From: Amorphoplanes digitatis
GTDB lineage: Bacteria > Actinomycetota > Actinomycetes > Mycobacteriales > Micromonosporaceae
Assembly: GCF_014205335.1 (NCBI RefSeq)
Contig: NZ_JACHNH010000001.1
Coordinates: 8,950,001-9,014,000, forward strand
Length of the DNA: 64,000 nucleotides
Reading direction: 5' to 3'
The notes beneath the pieces are model-generated. The model worked only from the letters and a program-made list of their open reading frames with translations, was not told where the DNA came from and searched no databases. Position numbers and translations under genes: made by a program. This document shows, piece by piece, positions 49,491 to 58,314 of the stretch. Position 1 is the stretch's first letter. The number at the start of each line of letters is the position of its first letter.

Positions 49491-51035
49491 GTGATGACCA
49501 CCTCGCCTGTCGAGAGGGCTGCCGACCACTTCGTGTCGGCACTCTCGCAGTGGCGGGTCGAGCGCGGGATGACGAAGAAGCAGCTCGCGGCGCGCATGGG
49601 CTTCGATCCGTCGTACGTGAGTCACGTCGAGGGGCGACGCCACAAGCCGACCGAGGACTTCGCCCGGCGCGCGGAGGCGGTCCTCGCCGCCGGCGGGGTG
49701 ATCTGGCAGCGCTTCCAGGAGTACGACGAACTGCGGCACGCCCGCGGCCCCGTCCTGCACCGGGACCCACCCGTGCCCGCGCAGTGGATGCCGCCCGGCA
49801 CCGGGCTGATCGTCGAGCAGGAGATCGCCGAGCTCACGTACACCAACCACTCGTACCGGTGTGTGATCCACCGGGCGCTGTACAACGCCGGCGTCGAGCC
49901 GGTGACCCGGTACCTGGTCAAGATCGCGGTCGACCGGTACCCGAACGACCCGGCCGGCTCCAACCGGCACCACCGGCAGCACCCGCTGAGCTTCGAGGAG
50001 ATGGACCTGCGCGCGGTCGCCGGCGACGGAGACACGCCCGAGCGGATGCAGTGGCGGCTCAAGCTGGACCGCGACGCGGCCAAGGAGGTCTGGCTGCTCT
50101 TCCAGAACGAGCACGGCCAGTTCCCCCTCTACCCCGGCGAGCGGACCTCGATCGAGTACGCCTACAGCGTCGGCGAGGAGAAGTGGGGCCAGTGGTTCCA
50201 GCGCGCGGTCCGCCTGCCCACCCGCAACCTCACCGTGCGCCTCGACTTCCCGGCCGAGTTCGAGCCGCAGGTCTGGGGCGTCGAGACCTCGCTTGCCGCC
50301 GAGGTACCCGTCCGCACCCCGCCGGAACGCCACTGCGACGCGCACCGCGCGGTCTTCGAATGGTCGACCGACGCGCCACTGCTGAACGCCCGCTACCGCC
50401 TCGAATGGCGGTTCCGCGGAGAAGCCGCACCGACCACCCCGGACGAAGGAGTCCCCAAGCCCGAGATCAACGGTCACGAGCTGAGAGCGAGCCAGCGCAT
50501 GCGCGGAATAGGCATCGTGCAGCGCGGTGCGGACCTGCTCCGCCAGCGCGCCCGGCACTTCCAGCTGCCCCGGGAGGAGGCCGCCTGCCGCGACGCGGTC
50601 GCCGGCCTGCGGACCATCCTCGAACGGCTCGAGGGCCTGCACGACTTCAGCAAGGGCGTCGGGCTGGCCGCGCCGCAGATCGGCCTGGCGGTCGCCGCCG
50701 CCGTGGTGCGCCCGCCCGAGCGCGGCCCGGAGCCGGTCATCCTGCTGAACCCGCGGGTCGTCGACGAGTCGAGCGAGACCGACGAGCAGTACGAGGGCTG
50801 TCTGTCCTTCTTCGACTACCGCGGCCTGGTCGTGCGGCCGCTGCGGGTCGACGTCGAGCACGCCCGCTACGACGGGACCCGGGTGATCACCTCGTTCGAG
50901 CGGGCGATGGCCCGGCTGGTCAGCCACGAGATCGATCACCTCGAGGGCCGCCTGTACGTGGACCGGATGGCGGCGGGCGCCCACCTCGTGCCGGTCGAGG
51001 AGTACCGCCAGTCCGGCCAACCCTGGAGCTACTAG
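49491..51035 (+). CDS. XRE helix-turn-helix protein fused to peptide deformylase
   Basis: A 514-aa three-part protein. Residues ~13-75 are an XRE-type helix-turn-helix (VERGMTKKQLAARMGFDPSY, VSHVEGRRHKPT). Residues ~80-330 form an unassigned domain with conserved-looking Trp/Tyr/Arg-rich strands (ELTYTNHSYRCVIHRALYNA, QFPLYPGERTSIEYAYSVGE). Residues ~335-514 are a complete peptide deformylase with all three metalloprotease motifs: GVGLAAPQ (389-396), EGCLS (435-439) and HEIDH (479-483). It should remove formyl groups from nascent proteins or another formylated ligand, under DNA- or peptide-sensing control. GTG 49491 and ATG 49494 both follow AAAGGGG. It converges on the flavohaemoglobin gene with stops touching. 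No free-standing Met-tRNA formyltransferase is in the window. Confidence 0.88.
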   Translation: MMTTSPVERAADHFVSALSQWRVERGMTKKQLAARMGFDPSYVSHVEGRRHKPTEDFARRAEAVLAAGGVIWQRFQEYDELRHARGPVLHRDPPVPAQWMPPGTGLIVEQEIAELTYTNHSYRCVIHRALYNAGVEPVTRYLVKIAVDRYPNDPAGSNRHHRQHPLSFEEMDLRAVAGDGDTPERMQWRLKLDRDAAKEVWLLFQNEHGQFPLYPGERTSIEYAYSVGEEKWGQWFQRAVRLPTRNLTVRLDFPAEFEPQVWGVETSLAAEVPVRTPPERHCDAHRAVFEWSTDAPLLNARYRLEWRFRGEAAPTTPDEGVPKPEINGHELRASQRMRGIGIVQRGADLLRQRARHFQLPREEAACRDAVAGLRTILERLEGLHDFSKGVGLAAPQIGLAVAAAVVRPPERGPEPVILLNPRVVDESSETDEQYEGCLSFFDYRGLVVRPLRVDVEHARYDGTRVITSFERAMARLVSHEIDHLEGRLYVDRMAAGAHLVPVEEYRQSGQPWSY

Positions 51036-52151
51036 CTACTCGGAGAAGCTGTCGTACTTGATCCGTACGGATGGGACCTGTAGCTCCGACAGGGTCTTCA
51101 GGGTCGCCTTGACCATCGAGCCGGAGCCCGAGACGAAGAAGTCGTGCTCGTTCCACGGCCCGTAGCGGGCCACGACCTCGGAGATGTTGCCCTGCTCGCC
51201 GGGGAAGGTCGGGTCGTCGCTGCACGCGGTCACCACGGACAGCCAGGGGTAGCGGGCGGCGAGCCGGTTGAGCTCGGCCAGGTCGTAGAGGTCCTCGCGG
51301 GTACGCGCGCCGAAGAAGACGTGCACCCAGCGGGTCCGGTTGTACCGGGTCAGCTCCTCCAGCAAGGACTTGATCGGGGCCAGGCCGGTGCCGCCGGCCA
51401 CGAAGACCGCGTCGCGGGTCGAGCGGCGGTCCAGGTTCATCGAACCCATCGGCGCGGCCAGCCGGATCATGTCGCCGACCTCGAGGCGGCGTACCAGCGC
51501 GCTGGAGACCCAGCCGGCGCCGACGGCGCGGACGTGGAACTCGATCGTGTTGTCGCGGCGCGGCGCGTTCGCCGGCGAGTAGGTCCGCCACAGCCGCGGC
51601 TGGAAGCGCGGGCACTCGATGCTCAGGTACTGGCCCGCGCGGTACTCGAGCGGATGCATCGGCATGACCGTGAAGACCGCGATGTCCTTGGCCCGGCGCT
51701 CGTGGGACATCACCTCCGCATACCAGTACGGCGGGTTGGTGTCCGCCTCCGCGCCGGAGAGCATCTTGGCGGCGATCACCGCGTAGGCGTCCGCCCACGC
51801 CTGGTCGTACTCGACGCCCCACTGCTCGCCCGCGAAATGCCGCATCGCCTCGATCAAAGCTCCTCCGACAACCTCGTAGTGCTCCGGTTCCACGTGGAAC
51901 TTGCGGTGGTCTCGGCCGAGCCCACGCAGGTAGTCGTCGAACTTCTCCGGATCCTCCAGGGTCTGCACGGCGGTGACGATCGCGTTGAGCAACCGGGATC
52001 GCTGCACGTCCATGTGAACGGGGAAGAGGTCCCGCAGATCCGGGTGCGACAGGAAGATCCGCGCGTAGAAATAGCCGGCGACCTTGTCCTGATACTCCTC
52101 GACGAGGCTCCAGCTTTCCTTGAGCAAACGCGCGAGGTCTCCCATGTCCAT
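51036..52151 (-). CDS. Flavohaemoglobin-like globin/FAD-NAD reductase
   Basis: A 371-aa protein with an N-terminal globin domain (proximal His82 in DHRKFHVEPEHYEVVG) and a C-terminal ferredoxin-reductase-like part: FAD motif LWRTYSPANAP, NAD motif FVAGGTGLAPIKSLLEEL, C-terminal DFFVSGSGSMV. It probably converts nitric oxide to nitrate or reduces oxygen. The distal Tyr/Gln of classical Hmp are not obvious at the usual places, so activity may differ. It ends adjacent to the deformylase fusion gene; its promoter region holds an inverted repeat at 52179. Confidence 0.9.
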   Translation of the reverse strand: MDMGDLARLLKESWSLVEEYQDKVAGYFYARIFLSHPDLRDLFPVHMDVQRSRLLNAIVTAVQTLEDPEKFDDYLRGLGRDHRKFHVEPEHYEVVGGALIEAMRHFAGEQWGVEYDQAWADAYAVIAAKMLSGAEADTNPPYWYAEVMSHERRAKDIAVFTVMPMHPLEYRAGQYLSIECPRFQPRLWRTYSPANAPRRDNTIEFHVRAVGAGWVSSALVRRLEVGDMIRLAAPMGSMNLDRRSTRDAVFVAGGTGLAPIKSLLEELTRYNRTRWVHVFFGARTREDLYDLAELNRLAARYPWLSVVTACSDDPTFPGEQGNISEVVARYGPWNEHDFFVSGSGSMVKATLKTLSELQVPSVRIKYDSFSE

Positions 52152-52178
52152 CAGCCTGGGCAGATCAGACGGTTACGC

Positions 52179-52197
52179 ATCGCACGGAAAGTGCGAT
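52179..52197. promoter_or_regulatory. Inverted repeat upstream of the flavohaemoglobin gene
   Basis: ATCGCAC-GGAAA-GTGCGAT is a perfect 7-bp inverted repeat with a 5-bp spacer, 28 bp upstream of the flavohaemoglobin ATG. It may be the operator of an NO- or redox-sensing repressor; it does not match known NsrR sites closely. Confidence 0.45.
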
Positions 52198-52292
52198 ACA
52201 TGCCGCAGAATCGCCGGTGCTCGGCGCGTCGCTTGCCCCGATAGGTCCGAATGTGCCTACTCGGTATCACTCGAACGACTGATGCTCATAGA

Positions 52293-53075
52293 GTGATCGG
52301 CGTGACGGCAGCCCTCGAGCGCACCCCGGCAACCCGCTACCAGCTCCGCTGGGAGATAGCGATCGTGCTGCTGTTGTCGCTCGGCCATTCGGCCGTCTAC
52401 GCGGTCGTGTCACTGGTGGCGAAGCTGACCGCGGGGCCGCCACTCTCCCAGCAGGCGGCGGTGCTGAACCAGTCCCGGTCGCCGCGGATCTACCTCGACC
52501 TGACGTACCAGCTCCTGGGGATCTTCTTCGCGCTCGTACCGGTGTTGCTCGTGCTCTATCTCCTCAGCCGCGACCGCCTGGACCCGGCCCGCACGCTCGG
52601 CATCGACCTCCGCCGGCCCGCCGGCGACGCCGGCTGGGGCGTCGCGCTGGCGGCGGTCATCGGGCTGCCCGGCCTTCTTCTGGTGTACGTGGCGGCGCAG
52701 CTCGGGCTGAACGCGCAGATCGTGCCGGCCGCGCTCCAGCCGGTCTGGTGGGCGGTCCCGGTGCTGATCCTCTCCGCGATGCAGAACGCGATCCTCGAAG
52801 AGGTGATCGTGGTCGGCTACCTGGTGACCCGGCTCCGCGAGCTGGGCTGGCGGCTCGGCTACATCGTCGCCGCCAGCTCGGTCCTCCGCGGCTCCTACCA
52901 CCTGTACCAGGGCTTCGGCGCCTTCGTCGGCAACGCGGTGATGGGCGTGCTGTTCTCCCTCTTCTTCCTGAGGAAGGGGAGGGTCATGCCGCTGATCGTG
53001 GCGCACACCCTGCTGGATGTCGTGGCCTTCGTCGGCTACACGCTGCTGCCGGACCGCTGGCTCACCTGGCTCTGA
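52293..53075 (+). CDS. CPBP-family intramembrane protease
   Basis: A membrane protein of about 260 aa. Six to seven helices; the CPBP catalytic motifs are visible as ILEEVIVVGYLVTRL (Glu-Glu), SVLRGSYHLYQGF (His) and IVAHTLLDVV (His). Members act as CAAX-processing or membrane-substrate proteases, and several confer bacteriocin immunity. The start is uncertain between GTG 52293 and GTG 52302; no ribosome site stands out. Its 3' end overlaps the convergent EcsC-like gene by 40 bp. Confidence 0.87.
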   Translation: MIGVTAALERTPATRYQLRWEIAIVLLLSLGHSAVYAVVSLVAKLTAGPPLSQQAAVLNQSRSPRIYLDLTYQLLGIFFALVPVLLVLYLLSRDRLDPARTLGIDLRRPAGDAGWGVALAAVIGLPGLLLVYVAAQLGLNAQIVPAALQPVWWAVPVLILSAMQNAILEEVIVVGYLVTRLRELGWRLGYIVAASSVLRGSYHLYQGFGAFVGNAVMGVLFSLFFLRKGRVMPLIVAHTLLDVVAFVGYTLLPDRWLTWL

Positions 53076-54349
53076 CCCCGGTAGTAGAAGGTGGCCCGCG
53101 CGGCCATCGCCGCGGCGGCACCCCGGCTGCCCAGGACGGCCGCGACCAGGCCCGCGCCGGGGAAGAAGCGGTTGACCACCCGGATCGCGGCCCACCCGCC
53201 GGCCTGGACGGCGAGCCTGCCGCCCAGCCGCCGGGTCGCCTCGGTCAGCCCGGCGCTCCCGAGGCCGTGGCCCCGCGCGGCGGCGAGCGCGGCCGCGGCC
53301 TCCTCCCGGCCGGGGTACACCCGGGTGAGCACGAGAAGGTCGGCGGCGCGCTCGGGGTCGGTCGGATCGAGGCCGTGCGCCGCGGCGACGTGCAACGCCA
53401 GCTCGGCCTGCGTGAACGCGACCGCACCCAGCAGGGCGACGGGTGCGTACGAGCCGGCCGCCGCCGCGACGAGGCTGCTCACGCCCCCGAACCGGGTGAC
53501 CTGCTCGACCGCCAGCCGCGCCAGCCCGTCCGCGGTCGCGGCCGGGTAGGCGTCGCGGGTGCGGCGGGCCCACCGCTGAGCGCGGGGGCCGATGGTCTGG
53601 GTGGCGGCGAGCGCCAGCAGCTCGGGCGAGTGGCCGGGGTCGGCGATGAGGGCCGCCCAGGCCTCGGTGCGGGGAACGGACGTACTGTCCGTCGCCGGTG
53701 CGGCCGGACGGGGAAGGGTCGGGGCATCGGGGGCGGGCGTGGCCGCCGCCGTCTCCTCGTCGGGAACGGTGGTCATGTCCGGTGCAACGACGGCCGGTGC
53801 GACCTCCGCGGCCGCCGCCTTGACCGTCGCGGCCGCCTTCGCAACGACCGTCTTGGCCGGCGTACCGGAGTCCTTCGCCGTGGCCTTGGCGGGTTGCGCC
53901 TTTGCCGGCTGCGCCTTCGCGGGCTGAGTCTTCGCCGGCTGCGCCTTCGGGGCCTGTGCCTTCGCGGGCTGGGTCTTCGCCGGTTGTGCCTTCTCGGGAG
54001 CCCGCTTTGGCTCGGCGGCCGGTGGCGTCGGTGCGGACACCTCGACCCGTGACGGCGGGGTCTTGGCCGCCGGCTGCGTCCTCGGCTGAGCCTTTGCCGC
54101 CTTCTTCGCGGGCGGTTGCTGTGCCGGCGTCGGTGTCTCGGCGGCGGGGGCAGCCTTGCGCGGCGCCGACTTGACGGGCAGCTTGTCCCCTGCGGGCGTA
54201 CCGGAGGGCTTCTTGCTCTCGGACGGTGGCCGGAAGGTCACCGCCGGGGGTGCCTTCGCCGGCTTGCTCGGAGAAGTTGGCTGGTCAGGCGTGCTGAACG
54301 CGGGGTTCGGCGTCCGCGGGCGGCGCTGCGGCTGCTCATTCTCCTCCAT
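53036..54349 (-). CDS. EcsC-like protein with a long Lys/Ala/Pro repeat tail at the N-terminus
   Basis: A 437-aa protein. Residues ~1-215 are low complexity, including a run of pentapeptide-like units (KAQPA, KTQPA, KAQPA) that resembles the basic tails of actinobacterial HupB or histone-H1-like proteins. Residues ~225-437 form an Ala-rich helical domain (AYPAATADGLARLAVEQVTR, GSYAPVALLGAVAFTQAELA) similar to EcsC-family proteins, ending in a Gly/Ala segment and FYYRGQSQVSQRS. The function is unknown; the tail could bind nucleic acid or acidic wall polymers. The repeat makes the gene prone to length variation. Confidence 0.72.
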   Translation of the reverse strand: MEENEQPQRRPRTPNPAFSTPDQPTSPSKPAKAPPAVTFRPPSESKKPSGTPAGDKLPVKSAPRKAAPAAETPTPAQQPPAKKAAKAQPRTQPAAKTPPSRVEVSAPTPPAAEPKRAPEKAQPAKTQPAKAQAPKAQPAKTQPAKAQPAKAQPAKATAKDSGTPAKTVVAKAAATVKAAAAEVAPAVVAPDMTTVPDEETAAATPAPDAPTLPRPAAPATDSTSVPRTEAWAALIADPGHSPELLALAATQTIGPRAQRWARRTRDAYPAATADGLARLAVEQVTRFGGVSSLVAAAAGSYAPVALLGAVAFTQAELALHVAAAHGLDPTDPERAADLLVLTRVYPGREEAAAALAAARGHGLGSAGLTEATRRLGGRLAVQAGGWAAIRVVNRFFPGAGLVAAVLGSRGAAAAMAARATFYYRGQSQVSQRSGSSV

Positions 54350-54455
54350 GCCGTGGCAGCCTAGCCTGGTGTCGGCCGTTTCACCTGCTGGAAGCGGGTG
54401 CGGTCGGTCGATTCCTTCGAATTTCGGGGCGCGGCGCGGCTGAGGGGCAACCTCT

Positions 54456-54485
54456 TTGCCGGGCGCCAGGGCGGTCCGGTATCCT
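54456..54485 (+). promoter_or_regulatory. Promoter of tRNA-Ser(GCU)
   Basis: TTGCCG (54456) and TATCCT (54480) with an 18-bp spacer, 29 bp before the mature tRNA: a good vegetative promoter. Confidence 0.7.
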
Positions 54486-54514
54486 CAACCGGCGGTGGCT
54501 TGCACGCCACCTGA

Positions 54515-54605
54515 GGAGACTTCGCCTAGTCCGGTCTATGGCGCCGCACTGCTAATGCGGTTGGGGTTTTATAGCCCCTCCCGGGTTCGAATCCCGGAGT
54601 CTCCG
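54515..54605 (+). tRNA. tRNA-Ser (anticodon GCU)
   Basis: A 91-nt class II tRNA. Acceptor stem GGAGACT/AGTCTCC, discriminator G, anticodon loop CTGCTAA giving GCU, long variable arm (GGGGTTTTATAGCCCC), T-loop GGTTCGAAT. CCA is not encoded. Confidence 0.97.
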
Positions 54606-54620
54606 CTTGTTGCACCAATT

Positions 54621-54655
54621 CGGCCGTGACCCGCGGAAAGCGCGGATCGCGGCCG
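54621..54655 (+). terminator. tRNA-linked hairpin, GAAA tetraloop
   Basis: A 15-bp stem with a single C-A mismatch and a GAAA loop starts 16 bp after tRNA-Ser(GCU), followed by TTCTGCTT. It has the same core (GTGACCYGCG, loop, GCGGATCGC) as the hairpin after tRNA-Arg. Confidence 0.82.
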
Positions 54656-55182
54656 TTCTGCTTCCCGGCCCGATCACGGGTTAGGCCGGCCGTCCTCGGA
54701 CGGCCGGTGGCGATGGGCAGCCTCGTCCACTCTTGCTCGTCCGGGTCGCGGTGACCATGGGTGAGCCCGCGGTCCTATATCGGTGAGTCGCCGACGCGTT
54801 CGCGCGGTTCGAACGCATCCCGTTCGACGTGCCCGTCGATGGACTCGGCACCCGGGCGGGCTTCGCGGACCGGCTCGCGTCGGTTCGGCCTTTGCCTTCT
54901 GCGCCACCTTCTCCCCGATGCGCGCTTCCCCATGATCCGCACGCTTCACCCTGATCCGCGCGCTTCTTCCCGATGCGTGTGCGGATCCGGTCTGGAGGGT
55001 CGTGCGCGGCCGCGCGTCCCGCGGCTTCGCCGTCATCGAAAACGAGGTCTGACGCTCCACAAACGACGGTGGCGATTTTAAGCCGAAAGGACGAGTCGTT
55101 ACCGTCCCATCGGGACTAAATGGCGAGCGCGCCTCACGTACGATGATCGCCGATCACCGCACGCAAACTACGGGGGTTCTGC
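54656..55182. other. About 530-bp non-coding region
   Basis: Open frames exist on both strands, but they are Arg-rich and lack ribosome sites or recognisable domains. Contents: the 19-bp degenerate tandem repeat at 54908, then an AT-richer stretch (55070-55125) likely to be the promoter of the RTX gene. Nothing else recognised. Confidence 0.5.
54908..54981. repeat. Degenerate 19-bp tandem repeat, four units
   Basis: Units of about 19 bp following CTTCNCCCTGATCCGCGCG run at 54908, 54925, 54944 and 54963; the first is 17 bp and the last is most diverged. Confidence 0.7.
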
Positions 55183-56460
55183 ATGTCCGTGTTCCATCGC
55201 AAGGCGCTCGCCGGTATCGGCCTCACCGCCACCGCTGTCGCGTCCACCGCGCTGTTCGCGATGCCCGCGCAGGCGGCGTCGGCGGGTCTGGCGAAGGTTG
55301 TCGGGTCGTCCACCGTGCAGTTCAACGCCCTGAAGGGCAAGAGCAACGGGCTGACCATCACCATCTCCGGCCGCACCGTCACCCTGAACGACAAGGTGGC
55401 CATCAAGGCCGGCAAGGGATGCAAGGCCGTCAAGGGCGACAAGACCAAGGTCAAGTGCACGACGAAGAAGAAGACGACCAAGCTGAGCGTCGCGCTCGGC
55501 GACAAGAACGACTGGGTCACCAACAAGACTTCTGTGTACCTGCTCACCGACGGCGGCTCGGGCAACGACACCCTGACCGGCGGCTCCGGCAAGGACCAGC
55601 TCCAGGGCGGTTCCGGCAACGACAAGCTGTACGGCAAGGGCGGCGTCGACACGATCTTCGGTGACTCCGGCAACGACGCCATCTACGGCAGCACCGGCAA
55701 CGACCGCATCGACGCCGGAACCGGCGCCGACAAGGTCTACGGCGACTCCGGAAACGACCTGATCTACGGCCGCTCCGGCGCCGACCGGCTCGTCGGCGGC
55801 ACCGGAAACGACGACATCTGGGCCGGTGCCGACATCGACACCGTGTACGGCGAGGCGGGTATCGACTACATCCGCGGCGAAGCCGGAAATGACATCATCC
55901 GCGGCGGCGCGGATGAGGACGAGATCTGGGGCGAAGCGGGCAACGACACGCTCTACGGTGACGCCGCGAAGGACGTGTTCTACGCCGGCACCGGCGACGA
56001 CCGGATCATCGGCGGCGCCGGAGACGACGACGCGATCGGTGAGAGCGGCAACGACTACTTCTGGGGCGAGGGCGGCATTGACCTCTTCCTCGGTGCGACC
56101 GGCAACGACCGGATGAACGGCGGAACCGAGACCGACTACCTCTTCGGCCAGGAGGGTGACGACAACGTCTACGGCGACGAGGGTGACGACTTCCTCGTCG
56201 GTGAGTACGTCGACGACGACCTCAACAAGATCGGCAGCGACACGGCTCTCGACCTCGTCGACGGCGGCACCGAGTCCGTCGATGGCGACCTCTGCCTCGT
56301 GATGGCGGCGGGCACCGCGACCAACTGCGAGCTCCTCGAGGTCCCGCGGCTCCCCGCTGCCGCCCGCTCGGCGACCTCGTCGACGGCACCGACCGCGAGC
56401 GCCGTCAAGGCCGCGGCGGAGGCCAAGGCCCGGGTGGCCGCATTCCAGTCGGCCAAGTAA
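55183..56460 (+). CDS. Secreted RTX/calcium-binding repeat protein
   Basis: A 425-aa exported protein with a Sec signal (MSVFHRKALAGIGLTATAVA, cleavage near AQA). Residues ~35-120 form a small Lys-rich domain with two Cys (GKGCKAV, KVKCTT). Residues ~125-350 are about 25 RTX nonapeptides (GGSGNDTLT, GDSGNDAIY, GGTGNDDIW), which fold into a calcium-loaded beta-roll. The C-terminus is Ala/Ser-rich. RTX proteins of Gram-negatives leave through type I systems; here a Sec signal is used and no type I genes are present. Likely a calcium-stabilised surface or matrix protein. Confidence 0.88.
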   Translation: MSVFHRKALAGIGLTATAVASTALFAMPAQAASAGLAKVVGSSTVQFNALKGKSNGLTITISGRTVTLNDKVAIKAGKGCKAVKGDKTKVKCTTKKKTTKLSVALGDKNDWVTNKTSVYLLTDGGSGNDTLTGGSGKDQLQGGSGNDKLYGKGGVDTIFGDSGNDAIYGSTGNDRIDAGTGADKVYGDSGNDLIYGRSGADRLVGGTGNDDIWAGADIDTVYGEAGIDYIRGEAGNDIIRGGADEDEIWGEAGNDTLYGDAAKDVFYAGTGDDRIIGGAGDDDAIGESGNDYFWGEGGIDLFLGATGNDRMNGGTETDYLFGQEGDDNVYGDEGDDFLVGEYVDDDLNKIGSDTALDLVDGGTESVDGDLCLVMAAGTATNCELLEVPRLPAAARSATSSTAPTASAVKAAAEAKARVAAFQSAK

Positions 56461-56481
56461 CAACGCGCGACTGAACGTCCC

Positions 56482-56538
56482 GATCAGCGGGGGCGTACCA
56501 GCGGGAGAAGTCCAGCCGCCGGTACGTCCCCGCTGATC
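56482..56538 (+). terminator. Long-stem terminator after the RTX gene
   Basis: An 18-bp stem with one G-T pair (GATCAGCGGGG side arm complementary to CCCCGCTGATC) enclosing a 21-nt loop, 21 bp after the stop. Confidence 0.8.
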
Positions 56539-56556
56539 CGTTTGGACGGCGACCTC

Positions 56557-56615
56557 TGACGCACGCAAAAGGCCGGGCCGCACCACAAGGTGCGACCCGG
56601 CCTTTGCGTGCGTCA
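56557..56615 (-). terminator. Long palindromic terminator of the Ig-like pseudogene
   Basis: Arms of about 27 bp with a 4-nt ACAA loop and internal AAAA/TTT, containing the stop codon of the Ig-like pseudogene. It can act in both directions. Confidence 0.8.
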
Positions 56616-57815
56616 GCGGCGGTAGGTGCGCTTGGCGCCGTATCTGAGGTTGCCCGCCTTGTCGTACGCGCGAAGCCGGACGGTGAACTTCTCTCCGTAC
56701 TTCGCGGGGTTCACGGTGAAGCTGTAGGCCGCCTTGGCGTCGGTGGCCACCAGCTGGACCTTGGCGATCCCGTTGCGGTGCCCGTGAACTTCTTCTTGAC
56801 CTTCGCCTTGTTCTTCGGCGCCTTCTTGATCGACACGGCGGGCGCGGTGTTGTCGACGATCACCGTGCGCTTGACGTACGTGGGGTTCCCGAACGTGTCG
56901 GCGCTCAGCCACAGCACCGACTGCGTGCCGTCCTTGCCCGTCTTCTCCGTGAAGGACGTGATGGGGCTGGACGGGTAGCCGGTGCCGATCAGCGCGGTAT
57001 CCCCGATGCCGCGGGGATCGGACGTCTTGATGTAGGTGCGGAAGCTGGAGCCACGGACGAGCGCCCGCTCGGCCGGCCCGACGCTGTCGATGTTCACCAG
57101 GAACGACTTCGACGAGGTGTGGCCGAATGGCGTCCCAGACCTGGACGCCGATGGTGGCGGTCGGCGCCTTGAGTCGCGTGGCATCCCAGTCGAACACCGG
57201 CTCCGTGGAGGTAAGGACGCCGTTCACCCGCCACTCGGTACGGGCAATCCCTGCGTCGTGCAGCATCGGCCGGATGCGGCTGATGGCGCCGACCCAACAG
57301 CACACTCCTGGTGTAGTAGCCGTCGTCCACGATGTACTCGCTGCACATCGTGTATCCGTTGCCGGCCTTGTCGGTGGCCCGGAAGCACGGAGACTCGGTC
57401 TTGTCGAGGCCCTCCCAGTGGAAGGTCCAGGGCGTCTCGGTCTTCGTGACGAGAGAGGCGCCGCGCTGCCCCTCGGTCATCTCGACCTTGACGGCGTCGG
57501 CCGCAACCTCGGCGAGGGCGATGTCGATCGGTCCGGTGCGCATCACGGTGCCCACCGCGGGCGAGAGGCCCGCCAGCTTCGGCACCTTGTTGTCCACGTG
57601 CACGGTCGTGGTCAGCGAGGCCATGTTGCCCGCCGCGTCGAAGGCCCGGACCGTGACAACCGCGTCGCTGTCATCGTCGACGAAGCCCCGGAAGGTCGGC
57701 CGGGCCCTCGACCCCGCCTGACCGGTCCGCGTCCCCGTGGCGTGCGTCATGGTGACGGGCGTCTCAGGTCGGCCGCCGTCGTCGGCGGTGATCTCGACGT
57801 GATTGCCCGTCTTTC
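56613..57815 (-). pseudogene. Secreted Ig-like repeat protein, 5'-truncated with three frameshifts
   Basis: Pieces of one Ig-like (bacterial surface repeat) protein are spread over three frames. 57815-57310 reads GNHVEITADDGG to SEYIVDDGYY (including VTVRAFDAAGNMASLTTTVH). Sense then continues in another frame from about 57300 (ISRIRPMLHDAGIARTEWRV to IGVQVWDAI), changes again near 57125 (SKSFLVNIDSVGPAERALVR to KKKFTGTATG), and changes a third time near 56785 (GIAKVQLVATDAKAAYSFTV to the stop at 56613). Upstream of 57815 a TGA closes the frame and no signal peptide is found. The gene is dead unless the sequence has several errors. Confidence 0.85.
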
Positions 57816-58049
57816 CTGGTCAAGTGGCCTAGGCTTCCGCTCGGAGGCCCGGGGCCGGCAACGACCGGATCGGATGCCGGGCCGCCGTGCGGCACGGCGC
57901 GCCACCCACCGGCACGCGGGCCCGGCTTAGCGGCATGCTAGAGTCGTCGCCTAGATGGTTCAGCGCGCCAAAACGCCTGGACCAGCGGAAACGTAGCAGC
58001 GACCCGCTGGACGCATCGTCACGCGCCAGCATGGAGAGCAGTTATGTGA

Positions 58050-58122
58050 GCGCCCGTAGCTCAATGGATAGAGCATCTGACTACGGATCAGAAGGTTAGG
58101 GGTTCGAGTCCCTTCGGGCGCA
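58050..58122 (+). tRNA. tRNA-Arg (anticodon ACG)
   Basis: A 73-nt tRNA. Acceptor stem GCGCCCG/CGGGCGC, discriminator A, anticodon stem-loop CTGACTACGGATCAG giving ACG (read as ICG after deamination), T-loop GGTTCGAGT. CCA is not encoded. Confidence 0.97.
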
Positions 58123-58131
58123 CTTCATAAG

Positions 58132-58169
58132 AATGGCCGTGACCTGCGAAAACGCGGATCGCGGCCATT
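58132..58169 (+). terminator. tRNA-linked hairpin, AAAA loop
   Basis: A ~16-bp stem with one C-A mismatch and an AAAA loop followed by TTTTCG, 10 bp after tRNA-Arg. Same family as the hairpin after tRNA-Ser(GCU). Confidence 0.85.
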
Positions 58170-58314
58170 TTCGTATCCCAGTTTTGAGCCCTGTTCTCCT
58201 GCCATGTGGGACGCGGTGATCCGATGGTGATCGCGACGAACGGCTCGACCTGGCGGCGGCTGGTCAAGTGGACCACCGTGGTGTGCGGCCCGTGCCGGGC
58301 GATGCAGGCCAGTG

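Noticed and set aside
54674..55081. Open frames on both strands before the RTX gene
   Set aside because: Arg-rich translations over a degenerate 19-bp repeat; no family or start signals.
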